The notes: generated by a model from the sequence alone, not told the origin. A stretch of 64,000 nucleotides of DNA from RPQJ01 sp963732415 (GCA_963732415.1 CAVSZK010000012.1:62001-126000); one strand, 5' to 3'. Positions 18,749-27,875 are shown, numbered from the stretch's first letter. Program-made: numbers and translations.

Positions 18749-19777
18749 TCAGTCCGTTTCCGACTTGATCGCCCGCTTCATCAGCGCGTAGACGGCGTCG
18801 CGAGGCGGCTTGCCTTCGTAGAGGACGTCGTGGATCTGTTCGATGATGGGCATCTCGACGCCATGCCGGCGCGCGACCTCGAGCACCGCGCGCGCGGCGA
18901 GCACGCCCTCGACGACCTGCCCGATCTCGGCCTGCGCCTGGTCGCTGGTCTTGCCCGCTGCAAGCGCCAGGCCCATGCGGCGGTTGCGCGACTGGTCGTC
19001 GGTACAGGTGAGCACGAGGTCACCGAGCCCGGCGAGGCCCATGAATGTGTCCTTGTCGGCACCGAGCGCGATGCCGAGACGCATCATCTCCGCGAGCCCC
19101 CGCGTGATCAGCGCGACCCGGGTGTTGGCGCCGAAGCCCAGGCCATCGGAGATGCCGGCGCCGATAGCGAGAACGTTCTTGGTCGCCCCGCCGACCTCGA
19201 CACCGATCATGTCGCCGGACACGTAGGCCCGGAAGTTCACGCCCGAGATGCTGCGCGCGAGCGCCATCGCGTACTGCTCGTCACCGGACGCGACGGTCAT
19301 CGCCGTCGGCAGGCCTGCGCCAACTTCCTTTGCGAATGTCGGCCCGGACAGCACGGCCGTGGGCACGCCAGGACCCAGCACCTCGATGGCGACCTCGTGC
19401 GGCAGCTTGCCGGTCTCGAGTTCAAAACCCTTGGTCGCCCAGGCGACGCGCTGGCCCGCGCGCAGCACCGGCTTCAGGCGCTCGAGCACTTCGCGGAAGG
19501 CGTGGCTCGGCACGACCAGCAGCAGCTGGTCTGCCTGGGTCACGGCAGTGGCGAAATCGTGTTCGATCTCGACGCCCGCCGGCAGCTCGATCCCCGGCAG
19601 GTAGCGGCGATTGGTGCGATCGCGCGCCATCGCGGTGAGTTCGTCGGTTTCGATGCCCCACAGTATGGCGCGATGACCGGTGCGGGCGAGGTGCACCGCG
19701 AGCGCCGTGCCCCACGAGCCCGAGCCGAGAACGGCGACCGCCGGGTTGGCCGCCGCGGATGCTGCCGGTGTCGACAC
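18749..19777 (-). CDS. gpsA: Glycerol-3-phosphate dehydrogenase [NAD(P)+]
   Basis: 342 residues. The Rossmann motif VLGSGSWGTALAVHLA opens the protein at residues 15-30; the substrate-binding Lys lies in GGATKNVLAIGAGISDGL. It makes sn-glycerol 3-phosphate from dihydroxyacetone phosphate for phospholipid synthesis. Last gene of a minus-strand unit with rhodanese, grxC and secB; 13 bases separate it from secB. Confidence 0.96.
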   Translation of the reverse strand: MSTPAASAAANPAVAVLGSGSWGTALAVHLARTGHRAILWGIETDELTAMARDRTNRRYLPGIELPAGVEIEHDFATAVTQADQLLLVVPSHAFREVLERLKPVLRAGQRVAWATKGFELETGKLPHEVAIEVLGPGVPTAVLSGPTFAKEVGAGLPTAMTVASGDEQYAMALARSISGVNFRAYVSGDMIGVEVGGATKNVLAIGAGISDGLGFGANTRVALITRGLAEMMRLGIALGADKDTFMGLAGLGDLVLTCTDDQSRNRRMGLALAAGKTSDQAQAEIGQVVEGVLAARAVLEVARRHGVEMPIIEQIHDVLYEGKPPRDAVYALMKRAIKSETD

Positions 19778-19790
19778 GTGGGCGGGCGCC

Positions 19791-20267
19791 TCAGTTTACG
19801 GCAGGGCTGGGCTGCTGCTGGGCGGCCCGAGCGTGCAGGCCCTCGAACGTCACGAGCGGCAGCAGGAACGGCGGAAATCCGCCCTTGGTCACCAGGTCCG
19901 CTACCGTCGAGCGCGCGAAGGAGAGCAGGTAGTTCGGCGCGGAGATCGAGAGCACGTTGCCCAGGTCACCGGCGGAGAGATTGCGAATCGTGAATGCGCC
20001 GGCCTGCTGCAATTCGAGCAGCCAGGCGACCTTGTCTCCCAGCTTCGCCTCGAGGTTCACCTGCAGTACGACTTCGTGCATGTCCTGGGCGATGGCCGTG
20101 GCCCGGGTCGCCAGGTTCAGGTTCACGGTCGGAGTGCCATCCGACTGCGGCATGAACGGGCCAGACGGAGCCTCGAACGAGCAGTCCTTGATATAGACGG
20201 CCTGCGGGTTCACGAAAGGCGCGTTGGGATCCGGGGTGTTCTGGGGCTGGGCACTAGGCTCGGTCAT
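19791..20267 (-). CDS. secB: Protein-export chaperone SecB
   Basis: 158 residues with the SecB core (VYIKDCSFEAP, LNLATRATAI, VLQVNLEAKLGD, and SISAPNYLLSFARSTVADLV). The tetramer keeps preproteins unfolded and delivers them to SecA. A Pro/Gln-rich N-terminal tail of about 20 residues and a Gln/Pro tail at the end flank the core. Middle gene of the grxC-secB-gpsA block. Confidence 0.96.
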   Translation of the reverse strand: MTEPSAQPQNTPDPNAPFVNPQAVYIKDCSFEAPSGPFMPQSDGTPTVNLNLATRATAIAQDMHEVVLQVNLEAKLGDKVAWLLELQQAGAFTIRNLSAGDLGNVLSISAPNYLLSFARSTVADLVTKGGFPPFLLPLVTFEGLHARAAQQQPSPAVN

Positions 20268-20315
20268 GGTGTCGTCCTGTTGGAGAATCAGTGGGGGTCT
20301 ATAGGGTCCGGGCCG

Positions 20316-20585
20316 TCAGGCGCGGTGCAGTAGAGTGTCGAGCTCGCCCGACCTGTCGAGCGCATAAAGTTCGTCAAAACCGCCGACATGGCGGTCGGCT
20401 ATGAAAATCTGGGGCACTGTCCGGCGGCCACCGCTGCGCGCAAGCATGGCGGCGCGATCGGCCGGGTCCTCGTCGACCTTGATGTCGCGAAAGGCGACAC
20501 CCTTGCCCTCGAGCAGCGCGCGCGCGCGCGCGCAGTAGCCGCACCAGCTGCTGGAATACATCACGATGTCGGGCGCATCGGTCAC
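20316..20585 (-). CDS. grxC: Glutaredoxin 3
   Basis: 89 residues with the redox motif C15-G-Y-C18 and the cis-Pro segment TVPQIFIADRHVGG. It reduces disulfides with glutathione. It overlaps the rhodanese gene by four bases, and secB follows after 48 bases. An (GC)9 run inside codes for Ala-Arg repeats after the active site. Confidence 0.95.
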   Translation of the reverse strand: MTDAPDIVMYSSSWCGYCARARALLEGKGVAFRDIKVDEDPADRAAMLARSGGRRTVPQIFIADRHVGGFDELYALDRSGELDTLLHRA

Positions 20586-21025
20586 GATTTCCTGCCCTTC
20601 GCGTCGGATTTCACCAGCGGCAGGTTTTCCGAGCGCCAGGCCGCCAGCCCACCGCGGAGATTCACGACCTGGGTGAATCCCTGGGCCTTCAGCACCCGTG
20701 CGGCGGCCGAGGACCGCATGCCGCTCTCGCAGCAGGCGATGACCACTTTCTCGCGGTACTTCTTCAGGGTCTCGGCGCTGCTCGCGATCTCGTCCTGCGG
20801 AACGTGCCGGGCGTCGATCACGTGACCTGAATCGAACTCGGCCTTCGATCGCACGTCGAGCAGCAGTGCGCCCTGGTTCAGCAGTCGCACCGCGTCCTGC
20901 GGACCCACGGCCTGGCCGGCGTTCCGCGCACGGCTGAGCTCGTAGATGAGTATCGCCATGGCAAGTGCCGCAGTACCGCCGACCAGCAGCGGGTGGCGAG
21001 TGACGTATTCGAGGAGATTGTCCAT
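20582..21025 (-). CDS. Membrane-anchored rhodanese-like protein (YibN type)
   Basis: 147 residues: an N-terminal membrane helix (about residues 12-30) then a rhodanese domain whose active loop CESGMRS holds Cys99. Such proteins transfer sulfane sulfur; the exact acceptor is unknown. First gene of the unit leading to grxC, secB and gpsA, in the same order as E. coli yibN. Confidence 0.92.
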   Translation of the reverse strand: MDNLLEYVTRHPLLVGGTAALAMAILIYELSRARNAGQAVGPQDAVRLLNQGALLLDVRSKAEFDSGHVIDARHVPQDEIASSAETLKKYREKVVIACCESGMRSSAAARVLKAQGFTQVVNLRGGLAAWRSENLPLVKSDAKGRKS

Positions 21026-21052
21026 GGGCCAGGCAGGTAAAAAGGGTCGCGG

Positions 21053-21058
21053 ATTATA
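21053..21058 (-). promoter_or_regulatory. -10 box for the rhodanese-grxC-secB-gpsA unit
   Basis: A perfect TATAAT on the minus strand, 28 bases before the rhodanese start. No convincing -35 hexamer is seen. Confidence 0.45.
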
Positions 21059-21110
21059 ACAGCCCCGCTAGACTTGCCGGCCTGACCCCGCCTGGAAGCT
21101 CCATCGAGGA

Positions 21111-22322
21111 ATGATTCGCAAGCCCTTTCCGACGCCTGCACGCTGCCGCGACCGGCCCTGGACGCCGGGCCCGGTGGCTGCGCTGCTGCTTGCCGCCACC
21201 CTGGGGCTCGGATCGCCGTCGGCCGCCCTGGCTGCAAAGAAGCCTACTCCGGCGCAGAAGGAAGCCGAGCTCAAGAGGGTGAATTCGCGCATCGAGAAGG
21301 TGCGCAAGGACGTCAACGCCGACATCGAAAAGCGGGACAAGCTGAGCGCCGAACTGCGCGATTCGGAACTTGCGGTGCAGAAGACGAGACGGGCGCTCGA
21401 CGACGTTCGCGCCCAGCGCCTGGCGGCCGAGGCGAGGCTGAAGGCATTCCAGAAGGAAGAGGCTGGCCTGGAGCAGGAACTCGCCGCCGAACGCGTTGCG
21501 CTGGCTGGCGAACTGCGCGCCGCGTACGTCAATGGCCGCGAGGAGGAACTGAAGCTCCTGTTGAACCAGGAGGACCCCGCGACATTCGGCCGGATGCTGA
21601 AGTACTACGGCTACCTGGGTCGCGCGCGCGCCGACAGGATTGCGGGCATTCGTGACAAGCTCGAGCACCTTGCGCTGGTGAGGGGCAAGATCGCCGAAGA
21701 GCGCGACCGGCTGGCGGCTCTGGAGGCGAGCCAGGAGCAGCAAGTGCAGGCATTGCGCTCCGCGCAGGAGGGCAGGAGCCGGACCGTCGCCGCGATCGAC
21801 CGCGGGATCAAGACGCAGAGCAGCCAGTTGAAGCGTCTCCAGTCGCAGGCGCAGTCGCTCGAAAAACTCATCGCGGACCTGCGCAAGGCGCTCGAGAGCG
21901 TGCCGGTTGCGAAGCAGGCCCCGTTCGAGCCGCTGCGCGGACAGCTGCCCTGGCCGGTGCAGCAGGGGCACGTGCTTGCGCGCTTTGGCCAGCCCCGCGC
22001 CGGGGGCTCGATGCGCTGGCAGGGTATGCTGATCGGCACCGATCGCGGGGCTCGCGTGCGCGCACCCTTCGCGGGCCAGGTCGTTTACGCTGATTGGCTG
22101 CCGGGCATGGGGCTGATGGTCGTCCTCAACCATGGCGGCGGCTATCTCAGCCTGTACGGCCACAACGAGGAAGTCTTCCGCAAAGTGGGAGATTCGGTCT
22201 CGGCCGGCGAGGTGATCGGCGCCGTAGGGGACACCGGTGGTCGCGAAGAGCCTGCTCTTTACTTCGAGGTGCGACGTGGGCGCCAGCCCGTGGACCCCGA
22301 GATCTGGCTCAAGAAGCGCTGA
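21111..22322 (+). CDS. envC: Murein hydrolase activator EnvC
   Basis: 403 residues: signal peptide (to about residue 41), a long coiled coil (about 45-255, rich in Lys, Glu, Arg), then a LytM/M23 domain. The LytM catalytic residues are missing: GTDRGARV replaces the HxxxD motif and ALYFEVR replaces LHFE/HxH, as in EnvC proteins that activate amidases instead of cutting murein. This fits a role in daughter-cell separation with AmiA/AmiB-type amidases. A ctp-type protease follows, as in other gammaproteobacteria. Confidence 0.93.
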   Translation: MIRKPFPTPARCRDRPWTPGPVAALLLAATLGLGSPSAALAAKKPTPAQKEAELKRVNSRIEKVRKDVNADIEKRDKLSAELRDSELAVQKTRRALDDVRAQRLAAEARLKAFQKEEAGLEQELAAERVALAGELRAAYVNGREEELKLLLNQEDPATFGRMLKYYGYLGRARADRIAGIRDKLEHLALVRGKIAEERDRLAALEASQEQQVQALRSAQEGRSRTVAAIDRGIKTQSSQLKRLQSQAQSLEKLIADLRKALESVPVAKQAPFEPLRGQLPWPVQQGHVLARFGQPRAGGSMRWQGMLIGTDRGARVRAPFAGQVVYADWLPGMGLMVVLNHGGGYLSLYGHNEEVFRKVGDSVSAGEVIGAVGDTGGREEPALYFEVRRGRQPVDPEIWLKKR

Positions 22323-22480
22323 CTCGATGCAAGGCCAGTCCCCTGCCCGGGAAGGTGCCGGGCGCGAATGTGAACCAGGCCGCCTTGCCGGCGCTGCCGC
22401 GTGGCACGCCGCGTGATCGCCGCATCTCTCGACGCTACACTGCCGCTTCGTACCACTACAGCCCAGACCGCCCAAGCCGC

Positions 22481-23725
22481 TTGAACCGCCGCATTCATAC
22501 CCTGCTCGCCGTCCTGGTCGGTGCCGCGCTCGGCGCCGGCTACATGCACGTTCGTGACCTCAATGCGGGCCGCCACGTCCCCGCGCCTCCAAAGCCGGTG
22601 GTCGCGCGCTCCGAGCACCTGTTGCTGGACGAGGTCGCCGAGCACGTTCGCCGTGAGTACGTGGAACCCGTGAGCCTCGGGCAGCTCGAACAAGCTGCGG
22701 TCGAGGGCATGGTCGCCAGCCTCGACCCGCACTCGGAATTCCTGGACGCTGCGGCCTACGAGGAGATGCGCGTCAGCACCGCGGGTACCTATACCGGCGT
22801 CGGCATCGAGGTGACCGAGGAGGACGGGGGCAGGATCGTTGTAGTGGCACCAATCGAGGGCTCGCCCGCAGATCGCGCCGGGGTGCGCACCGGCGATGCG
22901 TTGCTGGAAGTGGACGGACGACCCGTCGCGCCAGGCAGTCTCGACGAGACCATTACGCGAATGCGGGGCTTCGCGGGTTCCCACGTCGCGATCGTGATCG
23001 ATCGCAGGGGTGAGCCGGAGCCGCTGCGCTTTGACCTCGAGCGCTCCGAAGTCCACGTGCAGACGGTTCGTGCGGAACGGCTGCCGGGCGACTTCGGCTA
23101 CGTGCGGGTCAGCCATTTCAGCGACTCGACGCCGGGCGACTTCGACGGCGCAATCCTGACGTTGCAGACCGCGGCTGGCGCCGCGCCGCTGCGCGGACTG
23201 GTGCTCGACCTGCGCGACAATCCGGGCGGCGTGCTCGAATCCGCGGTGAGCGTCGCCGACAGCCTGCTCGAGGGTGGAATGATCGTTCGCGCCGACGGAC
23301 GTACGCCGGACGCGAGCTTCGAGATGGACGCGACGCCGGGAGACCTGCTGCACGGCGCACCTGTCGTGGTGCTGGTGGACGCGGGCTCCGCATCGGGTGC
23401 CGAGATCGTGGCAGGCGCATTGCGCGATCACGGCCGCGCGACGCTGATGGGTGAGCGCACCTACGGCAAGGGCTCGGTGCAGACAGTCATGCCTCTGCGC
23501 GACGGCGAAGCGCTGAAGCTCACCACTTCGCGCTACTTCACTCCCTCCGGGCGCTCCATACAGGAGCGCGGACTCGAGCCTGACGTGCGTATCGCCGCGC
23601 AGGCCGGTGCGGCACATCACCACTACGGGCTCGACGCGGCCGCGGATCCCGAGGTGCGATCAGCACTGCAGTACCTTCAGGACCGCAGCCTCGACAAGCA
23701 CGTTGCCCTGGCGACCAGGCACTGA
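22481..23725 (+). CDS. C-terminal processing peptidase (S41 family)
   Basis: About 414 residues from a TTG start at 22481. A membrane anchor (residues about 6-22) is followed by the helical N-domain, a PDZ domain (about 90-175, YTGVGIEVTEEDGG) and the tail-specific protease core. The catalytic pair is Ser305 in DAGSASGAE and Lys330 in YGKGSVQ. It degrades or trims envelope proteins at the C-terminus. The start is uncertain: no ribosome site precedes the TTG, and GTG codons at 22355 or 22370 are alternatives. Follows envC by 158 bases. Confidence 0.9.
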   Translation: MNRRIHTLLAVLVGAALGAGYMHVRDLNAGRHVPAPPKPVVARSEHLLLDEVAEHVRREYVEPVSLGQLEQAAVEGMVASLDPHSEFLDAAAYEEMRVSTAGTYTGVGIEVTEEDGGRIVVVAPIEGSPADRAGVRTGDALLEVDGRPVAPGSLDETITRMRGFAGSHVAIVIDRRGEPEPLRFDLERSEVHVQTVRAERLPGDFGYVRVSHFSDSTPGDFDGAILTLQTAAGAAPLRGLVLDLRDNPGGVLESAVSVADSLLEGGMIVRADGRTPDASFEMDATPGDLLHGAPVVVLVDAGSASGAEIVAGALRDHGRATLMGERTYGKGSVQTVMPLRDGEALKLTTSRYFTPSGRSIQERGLEPDVRIAAQAGAAHHHYGLDAAADPEVRSALQYLQDRSLDKHVALATRH

Positions 23726-23741
23726 CGGCGCGATTGCGACC

Positions 23742-24317
23742 GTGACAGCGCCGCGCGTCCTGGTTCCGTTGGCGGAAGGCTTCGAGGAAATCGAGGCTGT
23801 CACCGTGGTCGACCTGCTGCGCCGTGCCGGCATCGAGGTGCACACAGCGTCGCTCGCGGGCACCCGGGTGACCGGCTCCCACGGGATCGCGGTCGAGGCG
23901 GATATCTCAATCGACGCTGCTGAAGCCACCGAATACGACATGATCGTCCTGCCCGGCGGCATGCCGGGTGCCGATCACCTGAAGCGGGATTCGCGGGTCA
24001 TCGCTCTGCTGCAGCGTTTCGCCGACCAGGGGCGCTATACAGCGGCGATCTGCGCGGCGCCCGGCGTGCTGGCGGCTGCCGGCCTGCTCGACAACCGTCG
24101 GGCGACCAGCTTCCCGGGCTTCCTCGCGCCGGACAGCGCTCCGGGCATCCGCTTGAGCGACGCGCCGGTCGTCGTGGACGGAAAGGTCGTGACCTCGCGC
24201 GGCCCGGGCACGGCGACGGAATTCAGCCTCGAGCTCATCGAGCTGCTGTGCGGAAGACAGGCTGCCGAGGCGGTCGCGAGCCGGCTGCAGCGGCCGCTGG
24301 CTCAGCTCGCTACCTGA
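23742..24317 (+). CDS. DJ-1/PfpI (YajL-like) family protein
   Basis: 191 residues from GTG 23742. The family nucleophile Cys104 (AAICAAPGVL) and its partner Glu18 (EGFEEIEAV) match the DJ-1 active-site pair. Such proteins protect against oxidative or carbonyl stress; whether this one is a glyoxalase, deglycase or chaperone cannot be told. It starts 16 bases after the S41 gene. A longer in-frame start at 23607 would lie inside that gene and is rejected. Confidence 0.87.
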   Translation: MTAPRVLVPLAEGFEEIEAVTVVDLLRRAGIEVHTASLAGTRVTGSHGIAVEADISIDAAEATEYDMIVLPGGMPGADHLKRDSRVIALLQRFADQGRYTAAICAAPGVLAAAGLLDNRRATSFPGFLAPDSAPGIRLSDAPVVVDGKVVTSRGPGTATEFSLELIELLCGRQAAEAVASRLQRPLAQLAT

Positions 24318-24389
24318 GATACGACGCCCGGGCGACTTTTCGCTCGCCCTGGGCCGGCGGCGCCGCCGCCTGCGCCAGGCCAGTCGCCG

Positions 24390-24773
24390 CTAGAGCAGCG
24401 TCCGACCCACGCCCAGCAACGCACCGATCAACAGCACCAGCATCGGCAGCATGCTCATGCCGAAGCCCATGCTGCGCCGCGCCGGATCGGCGACGTAGCT
24501 GCGGAAGTAAACGATGCGTCCGACGAGGTAGACGGCGCCGAGACCCGCGCCCCACTGCGGACTCACGTACAGCCCGAACAGCCAGATCGAAGGCACGAAC
24601 ACGATCAGCGCCTCCAGCGTGTTGTAGTGCACTCGGAAATGGCGCTCGAACACCTCGTTGCCGCTGGTAGCCGGGGCCTTGACCGCGTACAGCACGCGCG
24701 CACGGCCGACCATGACGCCGAACGCGACGAACTCCAGCAGTGCGAGCAGTATGACGACGGCAACCAGATTCAT
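24390..24773 (-). CDS. MAPEG family membrane protein
   Basis: 127 residues with four membrane helices and the MAPEG signature FERHFRVHYNTLEALIVFVP. MAPEG proteins are glutathione-using membrane enzymes in eukaryotes; the bacterial ones are mostly uncharacterised. The gene converges on the DJ-1 gene and is divergent from the holin-like gene. Confidence 0.85.
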   Translation of the reverse strand: MNLVAVVILLALLEFVAFGVMVGRARVLYAVKAPATSGNEVFERHFRVHYNTLEALIVFVPSIWLFGLYVSPQWGAGLGAVYLVGRIVYFRSYVADPARRSMGFGMSMLPMLVLLIGALLGVGRTLL

Positions 24774-24875
24774 GATCGATTCCCCGGGGTGCTTGATTGG
24801 TGTGCCGGGTAGATTCCATTACCATGCGCGTGTCGTCAACGAAGCGCGTCAGCCTGGCGGCGAGGGGAGGCTCAC

Positions 24876-25250
24876 ATGGTTGGATTCCTGTTGCGTGCCG
24901 CGATAACCGCGCTGGGCCTGTGGGTCGCAAGCGAGATATTCCAGGGCCTGCATTTCGCGTCACCGACCAAGCTGATCGTTGCGGCCGTCCTGCTTGGCGC
25001 CGTCAACGCCTTTGTGCGCCCGCTGGCATTCATCCTGACGCTGCCGCTGACGGTGCTGAGCCTTGGGCTGTTCCTGCTGGTGCTCAACGCAGCGATGGTC
25101 GGTCTCGTCGCATGGATGGTCCCGGGCTTCGAGATTTCGGGATTCTGGACCGCGGTCGGCGCCGCGCTGATCGTCAGCCTCGTGTCGTGGGCGGCCTCCA
25201 GCGTGATCGGATCGAACGGCCAGGTCGAGATCTTCACCGCCAGGAAGTAG
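24876..25250 (+). CDS. Phage holin 4 superfamily membrane protein (PF04020 type)
   Basis: 124 residues with four hydrophobic helices. VNAFVRPLAFILTLPLTVLS is the hallmark of this family, which is common in bacterial chromosomes and not restricted to phage. No phage genes surround it. The function is unknown. Confidence 0.8.
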   Translation: MVGFLLRAAITALGLWVASEIFQGLHFASPTKLIVAAVLLGAVNAFVRPLAFILTLPLTVLSLGLFLLVLNAAMVGLVAWMVPGFEISGFWTAVGAALIVSLVSWAASSVIGSNGQVEIFTARK

Positions 25251-25312
25251 CGCGGGGCATCGGGTCACTGTGGGATGCCTCACTGGGAGATGTGTCGGGG
25301 GGAGGAATTCGC

Positions 25313-25753
25313 ATGACGATCTCGAGAAATGCCCTCTGCGTGGTCTATGCCCTGATTGGCCTGGTAGCCCTGGTCGGAACCTGGGGAAACAACATCGCGT
25401 ACCTCGACATGGGGCTGGCGGCAGCGAACCTGCATTTCTGGCAGCAGACCCTGGTGAATCCGGCCAGCCGCTCGATCACGGTCGACATCCTGCTGCTCGG
25501 GCTCGCTGCAATCACCTGGATGTTTCTCGAGGCGCGTCGCCTGTCGATGCGCGGCGTCTGGATCTATGTGCTGGCGAGCGTCTTCATCGCCATCAGCGCG
25601 GCTGTCCCGGCATTCCTGATTCATCGTGAGCGGGCGCTGGCGGCGCGGGATGGATCTGCCAGCGCGGGAACCCTGTCAGTCGCGGAACTGCTGGCGCTCG
25701 TGGTCCTCGGCGGCGTGATGCTTGCCTACACCTTCATCTCACTTTCCAGATAG
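25313..25753 (+). CDS. DUF2834 family membrane protein
   Basis: 146 residues with four predicted membrane helices. FITISL-like terminal helix and the VNPASRSITVDILLLGLAA motif fit DUF2834 as I recall it. ATG 25313 follows GGGGGGAGGA at a good distance. Function unknown. Next gene starts 12 bases downstream, so the two are probably one unit. Confidence 0.75.
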   Translation: MTISRNALCVVYALIGLVALVGTWGNNIAYLDMGLAAANLHFWQQTLVNPASRSITVDILLLGLAAITWMFLEARRLSMRGVWIYVLASVFIAISAAVPAFLIHRERALAARDGSASAGTLSVAELLALVVLGGVMLAYTFISLSR

Positions 25754-25765
25754 GAGGCTGACACC

Positions 25766-26200
25766 ATGAGGCCTAACATGCGCGCCCCCTGGCATCTCCG
25801 GGTCGTCGGCATCGCGGCATTGCTGTGGAATGCCGTCGGCGCGCTGGATTACGTGATGACGCAGACCAGGAACGCGCAGTACATGAGCGCATTCACGCCC
25901 GAGCAACTGGCGTTCTTCTACGGGCTCCCGGCATGGACGGTGGCCGCGTGGGCGATCGGCGTCTGGGGTGCCGTGCTCGGTTCGCTGCTGCTGCTGTTCA
26001 GGAAGGGTATTGCCGTCTGGTTCTTCCTGGCGTCACTCATCGGCGTAGCGCTCACCACGCTGCAGAACTACGTGCTGTCCAATGGCCTGGAAGTCATGGG
26101 AGGGCCAGGCTCCGTGTTGTTTACGGCGGTGATATTCCTGGTCGCAATCGGGCTGTACCTCTATGCCCGCGCGATGCGCAAGCGGGGTGTACTCGCCTAG
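25766..26200 (+). CDS. Hypothetical four-helix membrane protein
   Basis: 144 residues with four hydrophobic segments (about 12-28, 55-75, 80-100, 115-138). I do not recognise the family with certainty. AGGAGG precedes ATG 25766 by eight bases, a strong ribosome site. Cotranscribed in all likelihood with the DUF2834 gene. Confidence 0.7.
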   Translation: MRPNMRAPWHLRVVGIAALLWNAVGALDYVMTQTRNAQYMSAFTPEQLAFFYGLPAWTVAAWAIGVWGAVLGSLLLLFRKGIAVWFFLASLIGVALTTLQNYVLSNGLEVMGGPGSVLFTAVIFLVAIGLYLYARAMRKRGVLA

Positions 26201-26296
26201 ACGGGATTCGACACGATCCAGTCGTCCAGCGATGTGCCGACCCCTCCGCCCGGCGTCTGTTGGCGGATTGACTGAGCGTCCGGCTCGCGTCCAGCG

Positions 26297-26324
26297 TTGT
26301 CGCAGGTAACCGGCTTCCTAAACT
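26297..26324 (+). promoter_or_regulatory. Possible promoter of the DUF2252-SulP unit
   Basis: TTGTCG (26297-26302) and TAAACT (26319-26324) with a 16-base spacer, about 100 bases before the DUF2252 start. Both boxes match four of six. The rest of the 220-base gap shows nothing else clear. Confidence 0.3.
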
Positions 26325-26420
26325 ACGGATGCGCCGGGACCGAACCGAAGCGTATCAACTTGGCAAGGGCAGGAAACCGCGCCCGACTTGGCCGGGCTTC
26401 GCGGTGCATGGAGCAATCTG

Positions 26421-27875
26421 ATGAAAGAGGCGGGCAAGATGAAAATGGCGGGCAAGGTCAAGAAGGCAGGCATGGGCCACGGCAAGGAAGCCGGCAAAGC
26501 TCAGGCAGCCGCTGCACAGCGACCCGGGTTCACGTCCCGCGAGCAGCGCCTGTCTGCAGGGAAGGCGTTGCGGGACAAGGTTTCGCACGAGCAGCAGGCC
26601 GTCTGGAAGCGGCCCACCAGGTCGCGCGATCCGGTCAGGATCCTGCAGGCATCCAATCGTGGTCGGCTGCCCGAACTGGTTCCGATCCGCTACGGGCGCA
26701 TGCTGCGCAGCCCCTTCACCTTCCTGCGCGGTTCGGCGGGACTGATGGCCCACGACCTGGCCGACACCACGAGCACCGGGCTCCGGGTTCAGGCCTGCGG
26801 CGACTGTCACCTGATGAATTTCGGGCTGTTCGCAACCCCTGAGCGCAACCTGATCTTCGACATCAACGATTTCGATGAAACCTTGCCGGCGCCATGGGAG
26901 TGGGATCTCAAGCGCCTGGCCGCCAGCTTTGCCGTAGCCGCCCGGGACCGTGGCCACTCGGATAGCCAGGCCCGCGACGCCGCAGTCGAGTGCGCGCGCG
27001 CCTACCGGGAACACATGCGCGACTATTCGAAGATGAGCCCGCTGGAGGTCTGGTACGACCGCCTGGATGAGAAGGCCCTGATCGAGATGGCACCCGACGC
27101 CGAGGCGCGGGAACGCCGCAAGGAGTTGACGGCGCAGGCGCGCGGGCGCGTCGCGGATTACCTGCTGCCGAAGATCACCGGCGAGGTCGGCGGACGCCGG
27201 CGCCTGCTGGACCAGCCACCGGTCTTGTTCCACGTCGGCGAGGAGGACTATCTCGGGTCGGCTCGCGAGGCCCTCGAGGACTATCGCCTGTCGCTGCCGG
27301 ATTCCGTGCGAGTGCTGATGGATCGGTACCGCCTGGAAGACATCGCCATCAAGGTCGTCGGCATCGGAAGCGTCGGTACGCGGTGCCTGGTCGGGCTGTT
27401 CTTCTCCGCGGAAAATCACACGCTGCTGCTGCAGTTCAAGGAAGCCCGGCCCTCGGTGCTCGCGCAATACGCGGGCGAGAGCGTCTATGAGAACCAGGGG
27501 CAGCGCGTGGTCATGGGGCAGCGTCTGATGCAGTCATCCAGCGACATCTTCCTTGGATGGACTGAGGGCAAGCGCGGCTTTCATTTCTTCGGACGCCAGT
27601 TGCGCGACATGAAATTCTCCTTCCCGGTGGAAGGGTTCGTGCCAAAGGCAATGAATCGTTACGCGGATGTGTGCGGCTGGACACTCGCACGAGCCCATGC
27701 CAAGTCCGGCGACACGGCCATGATCAGCGGGTACCTGGGCAAGACGGATTCGTTCGACAAGGCCATCGGCAAGTTCGCGCTATCTTATGCCGACCAGAAC
27801 GCGCGGGACTATGCGGCAATGGTCTCGGCCGTGAAGGCGGGCCGCATCGAGGCGCTGGTGGAAGAGGACCTGTGA
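26421..27875 (+). CDS. DUF2252 family protein
   Basis: 484 residues. After a short basic N-terminus rich in Lys, Gly and Ala (residues 1-35, with KxAGK-like repeats) comes the DUF2252 domain. QACGDCHLMNFG and FDINDFDETLPAPWEWDLKRLAASF recall the HGD...N and D-x-D loop of the aminoglycoside-kinase fold, so a kinase-like fold is inferred. The substrate is unknown. ATG 26421 is chosen since GGAG sits eight bases upstream; an in-frame TTG at 26388 is the alternative. The stop overlaps the SulP start, so the two are coupled. Confidence 0.85.
   Translation: MKEAGKMKMAGKVKKAGMGHGKEAGKAQAAAAQRPGFTSREQRLSAGKALRDKVSHEQQAVWKRPTRSRDPVRILQASNRGRLPELVPIRYGRMLRSPFTFLRGSAGLMAHDLADTTSTGLRVQACGDCHLMNFGLFATPERNLIFDINDFDETLPAPWEWDLKRLAASFAVAARDRGHSDSQARDAAVECARAYREHMRDYSKMSPLEVWYDRLDEKALIEMAPDAEARERRKELTAQARGRVADYLLPKITGEVGGRRRLLDQPPVLFHVGEEDYLGSAREALEDYRLSLPDSVRVLMDRYRLEDIAIKVVGIGSVGTRCLVGLFFSAENHTLLLQFKEARPSVLAQYAGESVYENQGQRVVMGQRLMQSSSDIFLGWTEGKRGFHFFGRQLRDMKFSFPVEGFVPKAMNRYADVCGWTLARAHAKSGDTAMISGYLGKTDSFDKAIGKFALSYADQNARDYAAMVSAVKAGRIEALVEEDL

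Noticed and set aside
24876..25250. Prophage signal from the holin-superfamily gene
   Set aside because: This family is common in non-phage chromosomes, and no lysin, capsid, tail or integrase gene is near.
26388..26420. Upstream TTG start for the DUF2252 gene
   Set aside because: It adds 11 residues but lacks a ribosome site, whereas ATG 26421 has GGAG at eight bases.
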